NCBI GenBank assembly: GCA_016932135.1
Contig: JAFGDJ010000084.1
Span: 1 to 33,129 of the forward strand
Reading direction: 5' to 3'
From: Spirochaetales bacterium
GTDB taxonomy: Bacteria; Spirochaetota; Spirochaetia; JAFGDJ01
DNA length: 33,129 bases
Shown: positions 1-7,355 of the stretch, in pieces
Position numbering within the stretch: position 1 is the first letter of the stretch
Layout of the letters: every line of letters starts with the position of its first letter
Made by a program: the position numbers and the translations under genes
Notes under the pieces: model-generated
The model's input: the letters and a program-made list of their open reading frames with translations, nothing else
Databases searched by the model: none
Told to the model about the DNA's origin: nothing

Positions 1-102
1 CTCCTTGACCGGAAAGTTCCTTCTCTCTAAGGTCCTGATCATCTCTCCGCCCACCATCCCGCAGGCTCCCACTACCGCTACCGTTACGTCTCGTTTTTCC
101 AT
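1..102 (-). CDS. asd: aspartate-semialdehyde dehydrogenase, N-terminal part
   Basis: The first 34 codons of a minus-strand gene run off the left edge. They read MEKRDVTVAVVGACGMVGGE and continue EMIRTLERRNFPVKE. The VAVVGAxGMVGxEMI stretch is an N-terminal NADP-binding Rossmann turn, and the 'RNFPV' that follows is typical of aspartate-semialdehyde dehydrogenase. That enzyme reduces aspartyl phosphate on the way to lysine, threonine, methionine and diaminopimelate. The ATG at 102-100 is preceded by an AAGGAAG Shine-Dalgarno-like run. ArgC has a similar fold and is the main alternative, but its N-terminus usually lacks the RNFP segment. Only the first tenth of the protein is visible, so active-site residues cannot be checked. 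Confidence 0.8.
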   Translation of the reverse strand, partial: MEKRDVTVAVVGACGMVGGEMIRTLERRNFPVKE

Positions 103-140
103 TTTACTTCGCTTCCTTTTCAAGAGGTATGTATTCATCC

Positions 141-223
141 GACTGATACAGTCCAGTCTCCCGGGCAGGTTTCTCACTGATAACCTGGGTATAAAAGCTC
201 CGGCTATAGAAAACCCCGGAGAC
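141..223 (-). promoter_or_regulatory. structured leader of asd with alternative pairings
   Basis: The 248 bases between asd and tetR contain competing stems in the asd leader. In plus coordinates, 198-203 (CTCCGG) pairs with 216-221 (CCGGAG). The same right-hand block, 215-223, can instead pair with 156-165: GTCTCC with GGAGAC, one bulged C, then GGG with CCC. A third small hairpin is GACTG at 141-145 with CAGTC at 154-158. Mutually exclusive stems before a biosynthetic gene suggest attenuation or a riboswitch. I do not recognise lysine, SAM or T-box consensus elements in it. Confidence 0.3.
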
Positions 224-350
224 TTCCAGGAAATATAATCTTGCTGTATATCAGAATGGACCCGGCCAGGTTGCCGTTATAGTAGATAACATTAGCTCAT
301 CTGTCAATAAAAATTATCCGGGGTTTGGGATTGTGAAAGGTATCCTTCAG

Positions 351-983
351 TCAGAGTGCCTTCAGCCCCCGGCACATGAAAACTACCCAGGAATCGATAA
401 GCGATAAAGCGGATTCCAAAGATATGGTTCCGGGGGGGATCTGTTTCTCTATCAGAATATGGGACATACCATGGACCTGCGCCCAAGCCAACAACGCCAG
501 GGCGGGCGGCGGCTGATCGGTTGGAATGATTCCTTCAGCCTGGGCTCGTTCAAATACTCCCGCGATCCGGGCGAAGGCGTCCAGATCTTCCACCCCATGA
601 ATACAATCATGACCCGGAACAAAGCGCTTTATGGAAAACATCACCTTCAGGTGTTCCGGATTATTCAGGGCGAACTCCACATAGGCCCGTCCGCTCAAGC
701 GAAGCTCTTCATGGAAACGTCCTCCGCCCAGGGCAATTGCATCACTTAAGGCTTTCGTCAGCCTCCGAAAGCCTTCGGCCGCAATGGCACCAATGAGCTG
801 CTCCTTGTTTTGGAAATGCCGATAAGGGGCTGAATGACTCACCCCCGCGCGGCGGGCCGTTTCCCGCAGGCTCAAGGCTTCGGCGCCTCCTTCCGCGAGA
901 ATAGCCAAACCGGCGGTAATAAGAGCCTCCTTCAGGTCGCCGTGGTGATACTGTTTTTTCCGGTGATTCGCTTTCTCCGACAT
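351..983 (-). CDS. TetR/AcrR-family transcriptional regulator
   Basis: This 210-residue protein has an N-terminal TetR helix-turn-helix at about residues 12-60: HHGDLKEALITAGLAILAEGG, then LRETARRAGVSHSAPYRHFQNKEQLI. The C-terminal half (RAYVEFALNNPEHLKVMF) resembles the TetR_C_33/WHG ligand-binding domain. The longer open frame extends upstream to 1136, but the homologous part starts at the ATG at 983. There is no Shine-Dalgarno before it. A TAGACA-17-TATTCT promoter would start transcription at about 986, which implies a nearly leaderless mRNA. It is divergent from two flavoproteins and probably represses them and itself through the dyad at 1008-1049. The ligand is unknown. Confidence 0.9.
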   Translation of the reverse strand: MSEKANHRKKQYHHGDLKEALITAGLAILAEGGAEALSLRETARRAGVSHSAPYRHFQNKEQLIGAIAAEGFRRLTKALSDAIALGGGRFHEELRLSGRAYVEFALNNPEHLKVMFSIKRFVPGHDCIHGVEDLDAFARIAGVFERAQAEGIIPTDQPPPALALLAWAQVHGMSHILIEKQIPPGTISLESALSLIDSWVVFMCRGLKAL

Positions 984-992
984 GGTAAAAAA

Positions 993-1049
993 AGAATAAC
1001 AAAATAAGTTGACATTGTCTACATTTACTGGTATGTTTACGCTGTCAAC
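993..1049. promoter_or_regulatory. divergent promoters with TetR-type dyad operator
   Basis: The rightward promoter for the flavoprotein genes is TTGACA (1009-1014), 17 bases, TATGTT (1032-1037). The leftward promoter for the regulator is TAGACA (complement of 1016-1021), 17 bases, TATTCT (complement of 993-998). Over both lies an inverted repeat with arms 1008-1022 (GTTGACATTGTCTAC) and 1035-1049 (GTTTACGCTGTCAAC) around a 12-base centre. The arms match at 11 of 15 positions as GTTGACANNGTNNAC. The outer halves overlap the -35 boxes, so one bound repressor would block both promoters. This is read directly from sequence; binding by the neighbouring TetR protein is inference. Confidence 0.6.
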
Positions 1050-1065
1050 ATAAATGGAGGTTATC

Positions 1066-1614
1066 ATGAATGTACTGGTATTGGAAGCCTCCCCCGGCGA
1101 GGTCGGAGGATTCAAAGAGCGCATGGACAGTCTCACAGACCACCTGACAGTAAAGGGGCATACTATACTGCGTTATGATCTTACGTCCCTGGATCTGCAT
1201 TACTGTACCGGCTGTTTTACCTGCTGGTGGAAGACTCCCGGCAGATGTATGTACAAAGACGACATGGAAGTCCTTTACCCAGAAATACTGAAATCGGATT
1301 TACTTCTCTTTGCTTCACCCCTGGTCATGGGGCTGCCCTCCTACCTGATCAAGGAATGCCAAGACAGGCTTATCCCCCTCCTGCATCCCTATATCACCTT
1401 GATAAACGGCGAGTGCCATCACCGGAAACGGTACGACCGGTACCCCGATATCGCCCTGATCACCCGGAAAGAAAAGGACACGGAGAAGGAGGATATCGAA
1501 CTCCTGCGGCATCTCCACCGGCGCCTGGCCTTAAACTTTCATTCCACCTTCCGAGGTGTCGGATTCACCGACATGACCAATGAGGAGATCTGCCATGAAA
1601 CTTGTTGTGCTTAA
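1066..1614 (+). CDS. flavodoxin-fold NAD(P)H oxidoreductase with Cys cluster
   Basis: This 182-residue cytoplasmic protein has a flavodoxin-like fold. The phosphate loop is degenerate (LEASPGEVGG at 5-14). At about residues 50-65 it has CTGCFTCWWKTPGRC, the CxxCxxCWxxxPGxC block common in NADPH-dependent FMN reductases and iron-sulfur-flavoprotein relatives. A second flavin-site segment reads LFASPLVMGLPSYLIK. It ends in HETCCA. The ATG at 1066 has GGAGG at 1056-1060; an in-frame ATG at 1054 lies on that Shine-Dalgarno and is unlikely to be used. It overlaps the next flavoprotein by 20 bases, which implies translational coupling. The electron acceptor is unknown. Divergent TetR control suggests a quinone, nitro-compound or oxidative-stress response. 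Confidence 0.8.
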   Translation: MNVLVLEASPGEVGGFKERMDSLTDHLTVKGHTILRYDLTSLDLHYCTGCFTCWWKTPGRCMYKDDMEVLYPEILKSDLLLFASPLVMGLPSYLIKECQDRLIPLLHPYITLINGECHHRKRYDRYPDIALITRKEKDTEKEDIELLRHLHRRLALNFHSTFRGVGFTDMTNEEICHETCCA

Positions 1615-2284
1615 CGGCTCCCCCCGGGGAACGGGCAGTAATACGAAAATCCTGATGGACGCTTTTCTGGAAGGTTTCACCATGGCGGCAGGAGCGGTGG
1701 CAGAGGCACAACAGCTTTTTTTATACCGGGACAGCGACGACCTCCTGATAAAGAGCTTTACCGAAAATGATACGATCATCCTGGCTTTCCCGCTGTATAC
1801 CGACTCGGTTCCCGGGAAGGTGAAGTATTTTCTGGAGCAGATGAAAGACCTGGACTGGCTGGGCAAAAGGATCGGCATTGTGGTCCAATCGGGATTTCCC
1901 GAAGCCAGACACACCTCCTTTATCGCCCGGTATCTGGAAAGACTGATACAAAGGATGGGGGCTGAACATATCGGCTCGGTGACTAAAGGCGGAGTGGAGG
2001 GAATTCAGATCCAGCCGGAAAAATGGAAGGCCCGTTTGAAAGACTGTTTTCATCGCCTGGGAGAGGGTGTTTACCGTACCGGAACCTTCGACCCGGATAT
2101 CCTCGCGGCCTTAAGGAAACCCTGGGAACTTAGTCCGGCCCTCAGGCGTATGTACAGACTCATGAGCCGCGTCGGTCTGGCGGATTTTTACTGGAATTAC
2201 AATCTGAAGAAAAACGGAACCTTCGAACAGCGCTTCGATAAGCCTTACGAACGGGAGCATCATTCCTTAAAAAGCAGCAGCTGA
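1595..2284 (+). CDS. NAD(P)H-dependent FMN reductase/flavodoxin family protein
   Basis: This 229-residue flavodoxin-fold protein starts with the FMN phosphate loop VVLNGSPRGTGSNT (residues 3-16). A second flavin-contact segment, ILAFPLYTDSVPGKVKYFLE, lies at about 67-86. Its C-terminal 90 residues are basic and aromatic (ELSPALRRMYRLMSRVGLAD) and may bind a partner or the membrane surface. The ATG at 1595 has GAGGAG at 1582-1587, seven bases upstream. It starts inside the end of the preceding flavoprotein gene, so the two probably act as a pair and share the TetR-controlled promoter. The 3' end overlaps the 3' end of the convergent helicase gene by 25 bases. The substrate cannot be read from the sequence. 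Confidence 0.8.
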   Translation: MKLVVLNGSPRGTGSNTKILMDAFLEGFTMAAGAVAEAQQLFLYRDSDDLLIKSFTENDTIILAFPLYTDSVPGKVKYFLEQMKDLDWLGKRIGIVVQSGFPEARHTSFIARYLERLIQRMGAEHIGSVTKGGVEGIQIQPEKWKARLKDCFHRLGEGVYRTGTFDPDILAALRKPWELSPALRRMYRLMSRVGLADFYWNYNLKKNGTFEQRFDKPYEREHHSLKSSS

Positions 2285-5200
2285 TCGAGAGTCTTTCCTC
2301 TGTCCCCCTGAAACCGGACCTCCTGACGCTTTAGGAGGTCTTTTTCTATGGATATAAGGAAGGGGCTCTGCTTCTGCGGCCGGGTTTTCCCGAAGATCGT
2401 TCTTTTTTCCGCGTAGGACAGGATCAGATTTCCCTTTGCCCTGGTCATGGCTACATAGAGGAGACGCTTTTCTTCTTCCTCGTCCTTCACCTCTTCACCG
2501 GCCAGGGAACAGGGGATGACGGAGTCCTCGCATCCGGGGATATATACCGTGTCGAATTCCAGCCCCTTGGCCGCGTGGATCGTCATAACCGTGACGGCCT
2601 GGATCCGGGGATCGTAGCGGTCCAGGTCCGAGCCCAGGCGGGCATGCTCCAGGAATTCCCGCACCCCCTCACCTTCTTTCCAATAGGGTGACAGGTCCGT
2701 CTTCATGTCCATCAAGTCGGATTCCCCTGCCCTGAGGTTTCCCGAAGCGGCGAACCCCTCTAAGGCCTCCTCCAGAGATACCGGCGGGGGATCAAGGAGC
2801 CGGCTCTTTCTTCGAGAGGACCGGACAAAAGAGAAGAAAGATCGATAGGGCTCTTTCTTGAAAAGGGATTCCGCCCGGATGATCCTGTAGGGGATCCGGT
2901 GGTCCCGGAAGGCTTTTTCCAAAGGCGGCATCAGCAGGGAGGTCCGGCACAATACGGCGATCTCCGACAAGCTCGTATCCCCCTCAGTCGAGGAGTCGGC
3001 CACATGGCTGTCCAGGGAGAAAAACCCCATGCCGCCGCTTCGTTCTTCCATGTCCCGGGCAAGCTGCTCCGCCTCGGACGCGGCGCTGGGGGCTTTGAGG
3101 ATACGAACCGACACCTCTTCAGCCAGGCCGGTTAAGAGACTTTCCCCCTCACCGAGGACCTGGGAGGCCGCCTTGAGAAAGGTATCCGGACATCGATAGC
3201 TCCTGGAAAGATGGAACACCCGGGCTCCGGGAAAATCGAGGGTAAAGCGGTCGATGCTTTCGGGTGACCCGCCGCGGAAACTGTAGATGGACTGATTCCG
3301 GTCCCCCACGGCACAGATCGAAGCATTCTTCGCCAGAAGACGAAGGAGAGCGTGCTGCATCGGATTGATGTCCTGGTACTCGTCCACGATAAGGTGGTGA
3401 ATTCTCTCCTGGAAAGCCTCCGCCTTGCCGGGAACCCCTTCAAAGAGCCGGACCGGAAGGTACACCAGGTCGTCATAGTCAAAACAGTTGTTCCTTTTCA
3501 GCATGTCCTGGTACCCGCGGAAACGGTTGTAATCATCATCCGCATCATCGGGCACCGGCAGCAGGCCGCTTTTCACATTGCCGGCATACTCAATGAGTTT
3601 CTTACGGTCGCCGGCGGAACACTCCGTTTTCTCTGTCACCAGGAAAGCCTGTTCATCCTCATCGATAATGGAGAAGTCATCGTCCCTGCCCAGCAGGGGA
3701 AGCTGTTCCTTCAGGATGGCCAGGCCGAGGCCGTGAAAGGTAAACACCCCCACTTTTCCGGGTTCGAACAAACGGTCTGCCGCCGCTATCCCGGCCGCTT
3801 CGATCCTCTCCCGCAGCTGACCGGCCGCCTTATTGGCAAAGGTGACGGCGATAATACCCTCCGGCGCGGTACCTGTACGGACCAGGTGCAGGATTTTTTC
3901 CACCACCGTGCGGGTTTTACCCGTTCCCGGCCCGGCCAGGATGAGGCTCATCCCCCCGTTATACATTACGGCTTCCTTCTGCTCGGGATTCAGGCCTTTG
4001 CTACCGGCCGTGAAAGCCCGATCATCCTTTACGTTAATAGAAGAAACCATCGAATTTTGATGTATTTTCTTCTCTTCCCGGTACGCCGCCACATCGAATT
4101 CCAGGAATTCCAGGGGTTCCAGACCCTCTCCCGCGGGGTTTTCAGGTTCTCCGAACAGGGTGCCTTCTTCCGCCCCGGGAGCATGAGCCTCTCCCGGACA
4201 TAAGAGATTGACGCGCCCGTATTCGCCGTCGTACCCGGCTGAAACCTGCACCCGGCGTTCTCTCATTCTTTGGATGGAAAGCGCTGCCTCCGGCCCCATT
4301 TCATGCCGCAGGTCTTCAAGGTCGAGGCGCAGAAGAATATCCAGTTCCGAGCCTAGGCGGCGGAGGTATGCATCGTACAGTTCCCCCACCTTTTTGGAAC
4401 CGGCCCCAACCCCCTCCAACTCGGCGAGGATCTCTTTCAACGGAATCAGGGAATAAAAGGGGTCCCGCTCCGGGCGTTCGGTGATATCCCTTCGGTCGGC
4501 CAGCTGGGCAATCCGGTTCAGCACCCCCACGGTCACCGGCTTGCCGCAGACCGGGCAGATACCCCCGTGACGCTCCGTGGTCAGGGGATCCCAGGAAACA
4601 CCGCATTTCCTGTGTCCGTCGTGATGATACTTTCCCTCCTGGGGAAAAAACTCTACGGTCCCCCGAAAGCCCGCTTTCCGGCCTTCCTTCAAAGCACCGG
4701 TAATTTCCGGGTAGGAAAGCCCGGTATCGAAAAGACAGGATTCCCGCCCCAGCTTTTCCGGTGAGTGGGCGTCGGAGTTGCTGATGACGGTATAGTCGTC
4801 CAGAAAAGAACAGATCCAGTTCATAGGAGGGTCGGAGGATAGCCCCGTTTCCACGGCGAAGATATGATCAGCCAGGTCCCGGTAACATTCTCTGATCGTA
4901 TCAAAGCCAGATTTCGACCCCAGGGCGGAAAACCAGGGTGTCCAGATGTGGGCCGGAACGAAGAGTATATCTTCATCGGCTTCCAGACAGAGCTCCAGAA
5001 GATCCCGGGAATCCATTCCCAGGATAGGCCGCCCGTCGGAACGAATGTTCCCTCCCAGGCGTTCGATCTTTTGCTGTATCCTGAAGACCGTTTCAAAGCC
5101 CGGGGCGAAGATAAGGTGGTGAACCTTCCGAACCTTTTCACCGTATTTGTAGATCGTGCTGATTTCAGCGGTTAAAAGAAACCGGGTGGAAGCTCCTCTG

Positions 5201-5418
5201 TCCCCGGATAAGGGTTCCTTCAGAACGAAAAGCCCCTCTTCCGCGCCTTGAAGCTTCTCCTTCAGCTCCGCCGTCCACCCCGGATGGGTGAAATCCCCGG
5301 TTCCGACAACCGCCAGGCCTTTCCTCTGTCCCCAGAGAGCCAGATTTTCCGGGGTCAGATCCCGGCTGGTGGCCCGGGAATAATGAGAATGAATGTGAAA
5401 GTCACCGATAAAGCGCAT
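2260..5418 (-). CDS. EndoQ-like PHP nuclease fused to UvrD/Rep-type helicase
   Basis: This 1052-residue protein has two enzymes. Residues 1-410 match the TIGR00375/endonuclease Q family. PHP metal motifs are DFHIHSHYS (6-14), a Glu near 85, VHH (99-101), PAHIW (155-159) and SDAHS (215-219). A zinc-binding segment has Cys272, Cys288 and Cys291. Residues 475-1035 are a superfamily 1 helicase: Walker A LAGPGTGKT (494-502), VDEYQD (678-683), motif III with GDRNQSIYSFRGG, MTIHAAKGLEF (motif V) and LLYVAMTRAK (motif VI). EndoQ nicks 5' of deaminated bases; a UvrD partner could unwind or displace the nicked strand. There is no Shine-Dalgarno, but TATAGT lies five bases upstream of the ATG, suggesting a leaderless mRNA. 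Three copies of the dispersed 10-mer lie inside it. Confidence 0.9.
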   Translation of the reverse strand: MRFIGDFHIHSHYSRATSRDLTPENLALWGQRKGLAVVGTGDFTHPGWTAELKEKLQGAEEGLFVLKEPLSGDRGASTRFLLTAEISTIYKYGEKVRKVHHLIFAPGFETVFRIQQKIERLGGNIRSDGRPILGMDSRDLLELCLEADEDILFVPAHIWTPWFSALGSKSGFDTIRECYRDLADHIFAVETGLSSDPPMNWICSFLDDYTVISNSDAHSPEKLGRESCLFDTGLSYPEITGALKEGRKAGFRGTVEFFPQEGKYHHDGHRKCGVSWDPLTTERHGGICPVCGKPVTVGVLNRIAQLADRRDITERPERDPFYSLIPLKEILAELEGVGAGSKKVGELYDAYLRRLGSELDILLRLDLEDLRHEMGPEAALSIQRMRERRVQVSAGYDGEYGRVNLLCPGEAHAPGAEEGTLFGEPENPAGEGLEPLEFLEFDVAAYREEKKIHQNSMVSSINVKDDRAFTAGSKGLNPEQKEAVMYNGGMSLILAGPGTGKTRTVVEKILHLVRTGTAPEGIIAVTFANKAAGQLRERIEAAGIAAADRLFEPGKVGVFTFHGLGLAILKEQLPLLGRDDDFSIIDEDEQAFLVTEKTECSAGDRKKLIEYAGNVKSGLLPVPDDADDDYNRFRGYQDMLKRNNCFDYDDLVYLPVRLFEGVPGKAEAFQERIHHLIVDEYQDINPMQHALLRLLAKNASICAVGDRNQSIYSFRGGSPESIDRFTLDFPGARVFHLSRSYRCPDTFLKAASQVLGEGESLLTGLAEEVSVRILKAPSAASEAEQLARDMEERSGGMGFFSLDSHVADSSTEGDTSLSEIAVLCRTSLLMPPLEKAFRDHRIPYRIIRAESLFKKEPYRSFFSFVRSSRRKSRLLDPPPVSLEEALEGFAASGNLRAGESDLMDMKTDLSPYWKEGEGVREFLEHARLGSDLDRYDPRIQAVTVMTIHAAKGLEFDTVYIPGCEDSVIPCSLAGEEVKDEEEEKRLLYVAMTRAKGNLILSYAEKRTIFGKTRPQKQSPFLISIEKDLLKRQEVRFQGDRGKTLDQLLLFKE

Positions 5419-5423
5419 GGGAT

Positions 5424-5453
5424 ACTATAAACCGACCGAGGAGCCTCGGTAAA
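5424..5453 (-). promoter_or_regulatory. promoter with perfect palindrome in the spacer
   Basis: On the minus strand TTTACC (complement of 5448-5453), 18 bases, then TATAGT (complement of 5424-5429) ends five bases before the EndoQ-helicase ATG. A perfect 16-base palindrome ACCGAGG-AG-CCTCGGT (5435-5450) fills most of the spacer and touches the -35. A palindrome placed this way suits a repressor operator. It could instead be a terminator for the SUF genes upstream, but no T-run follows it on the minus strand. Confidence 0.4.
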
Positions 5454-5461
5454 TGCCCCCT

Positions 5462-6541
5462 TCACTCCTCTCCGTGTCCTGCCAGTTCCGCTATCTCTTC
5501 GATCCGTCTTTCCAGTTCATCTCCCAGGCCTCGGATACCCGTATCCAGGAATCCCCGGATGATCATGGAAACGGCTTCCCGTTCTTCCAGCCCTTGAGCC
5601 ATCAGGTACTGCACCTGGTGGGGGGATATTTTACCGATGCTTGCCTCGTGGCTCATGTGAGCGGACGGGTGGCGGGACTGTAAACCCGGGATCGATTCGA
5701 TGAAGCCGTCTTCCCCGGCGTCAATAATCATACCGGCGCAGTCCACATGGGCGTGGCACGCTTCGTTTCCGATGAGCAGCCCCTTCTGCACGATCTTTCC
5801 CCCGGTACAGACGGCCCGGTGGGCGATCTCCGCGCCGGTTCCCGGGGCGTTTAGATAGACATCGCCCCCCAGGGTGAGGGTTGTCCCTTTCGAGCCGAGG
5901 ATGATGCTGGCATACTTGGCCGAAGCGCCCGGGCCGTTAAGATAGGTCACCGGGGATGATTCGACGGACCGGCCGGAACGGAGGGACACGTAGTTGCTGA
6001 CATACCGCCCCCCCTCTTCCACCAGGGTGGTCGAACGGGGGAACACCCGAATACCCGGACCCCAGCTGTGAACCATGGTATGGGTAAACTCCGCCCCTTT
6101 ACCCACATAGGTTTCTGTTACGGCAAGGTGATCTCCCTCCGCAAGGTCAAAACCGGAGACACAGCCGGTAATAAACTCTAAGGAGGCTTCATCTTCCAGG
6201 ATAATGACGTTGTGCAGGACCTGTCGGTCTATCGAGGCGGTCATGCAGAGAGCCGCCTGGGAAGGCAGGGTTATCTTCATGCCCTCTTTTACCCGGAGGA
6301 AAAACCCCTCCGGTCGGCCCTCATCGGTCCCCTGGGGGTGGTAATGTTCCTTCCGCAGCCAGGGGTAGGTGTCCAGGGCTTTCGTGATGGATATCAGCTC
6401 CAGACCCTCGGAGCGGGAGAAGGAACATACCTCCAGATGATTGTTCAGGATAAAGGTGCCCGATCGGTTTTCACCGCCCGGAACCACCGCCACTTGGGCC
6501 AGCAATTGCTCGTCCGGTATAGGGAAATCGGTCTTTTTCAT
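5462..6541 (-). CDS. SufB/SufD-family Fe-S assembly scaffold (SmsB-like)
   Basis: This 359-residue protein has the right-handed beta-helix core of SufB/SufD. The diagnostic C-terminal block reads SAHMSHEASIGKISPHQVQYLM, followed by a LEEREAVSMIIRGF helix. A conserved-looking Cys lies in HAHVDCAGMI and may serve as cluster ligand. It is shorter than classical SufB (about 480). The ATG at 6541 follows GGGGGAG; the frame extends 13 codons further without support. It lies one base downstream of the SufC-like ATPase gene, so the pair is one transcript. No sufS, sufU, sufE or second sufB/D is adjacent. A two-gene SufC-SufB arrangement matches the SUF-like minimal system (SMS) described for archaea and some bacteria. 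Confidence 0.85.
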   Translation of the reverse strand: MKKTDFPIPDEQLLAQVAVVPGGENRSGTFILNNHLEVCSFSRSEGLELISITKALDTYPWLRKEHYHPQGTDEGRPEGFFLRVKEGMKITLPSQAALCMTASIDRQVLHNVIILEDEASLEFITGCVSGFDLAEGDHLAVTETYVGKGAEFTHTMVHSWGPGIRVFPRSTTLVEEGGRYVSNYVSLRSGRSVESSPVTYLNGPGASAKYASIILGSKGTTLTLGGDVYLNAPGTGAEIAHRAVCTGGKIVQKGLLIGNEACHAHVDCAGMIIDAGEDGFIESIPGLQSRHPSAHMSHEASIGKISPHQVQYLMAQGLEEREAVSMIIRGFLDTGIRGLGDELERRIEEIAELAGHGEE

Positions 6542-6542
6542 C

Positions 6543-7307
6543 TTACTCCCCCTGGTGAAGACAATCGACACAGGAGTCAAACCCCGACTCCCTGATCTTC
6601 TTCATGATTATCCGGGGATTCCCGCCGCAGAGAACCCGGCCGTCGATCATCACGTGGGCCTTGTCGGTGGAAACCCTGCCCAGGATAACGTCCGAGTGGG
6701 TAATAATCAGCCCGGTTCTTCTTTTAGCGGGGTGCTCCCGTTCCGGTGACAGAAGGCGGTTCATCAGCTGGCACAATAGGGTGATGGAATCCATATCCAC
6801 CCCCGAGTCGGGCTCGTCCATCATGGCAAAGTGCGGCTGTCTGGCCAGCAGCAGGAGCAGCCCGGCTTTCTTTATCTCACCGCCGGACAAATCCTCATGG
6901 ATGTTCCTGTCCACCAGATGGGCATGATCGGTTTCCTTTATCAGATCCTCGATAAAACGTTTCCTCTCCGGGTCGTCCCCGCCGATATAATCCAGGAGCA
7001 GTCGCAGCTTTACACCGTTAATAGTAGGCGGACGCTGTTCCAGCAGTCCGATGCCGAGCCTCGCCCGTTCGGTCAACCCGAGGGGGAGCAGGTCGGTTCC
7101 ATCGTAGCTTATGGAGCCGGACACCACCCGGTACTGGGGATACCCGGCTATCGTCGCCAGCAACGAGGTTTTACCGCTGCCGTTGGGACCGACCAATACA
7201 TGCACTTCCCCTGGGGGAACGGTTAGATGAATATTGTGTAAAACTCTCACCCCTCCGACTTCTACAGCCAGATTCTTTATTTCAAGCTTTCCTGGTACCG
7301 GAAACAA
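6543..7307 (-). CDS. sufC: SufC-family ABC ATPase (SmsC-like)
   Basis: This 254-residue soluble ABC ATPase powers the SufB-type scaffold. It has Walker A GPNGSGKT (40-47), signature LSGGEIKKA (140-148) and Walker B AMMDEPDSGVD (161-171). The EPDSGVD variant is characteristic of SufC rather than of transport ATPases. A switch histidine follows in LIITHSDVI. The C-terminus GFDSCVDCLHQGE (242-254) carries two cysteines not usual in E. coli SufC. The start is TTG at 7307, supported by GGGGGA five bases upstream. It is the first gene of a two-gene unit with the SufB-like gene one base downstream. Assignment to SufC/SmsC is strong; the SMS subtype is inference from gene content. Confidence 0.88.
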   Translation of the reverse strand: MFPVPGKLEIKNLAVEVGGVRVLHNIHLTVPPGEVHVLVGPNGSGKTSLLATIAGYPQYRVVSGSISYDGTDLLPLGLTERARLGIGLLEQRPPTINGVKLRLLLDYIGGDDPERKRFIEDLIKETDHAHLVDRNIHEDLSGGEIKKAGLLLLLARQPHFAMMDEPDSGVDMDSITLLCQLMNRLLSPEREHPAKRRTGLIITHSDVILGRVSTDKAHVMIDGRVLCGGNPRIIMKKIRESGFDSCVDCLHQGE

Positions 7308-7355
7308 CTCTTTCCCCCTGTCAGTTTATAATCATCACCTGAACATTACAGCTCG

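Noticed and set aside
3352-4203. Plus-strand open frame (283 codons) opposite the helicase
   Set aside because: It lies across helicase Walker and motif regions of the real gene and shows only mirror-image composition.
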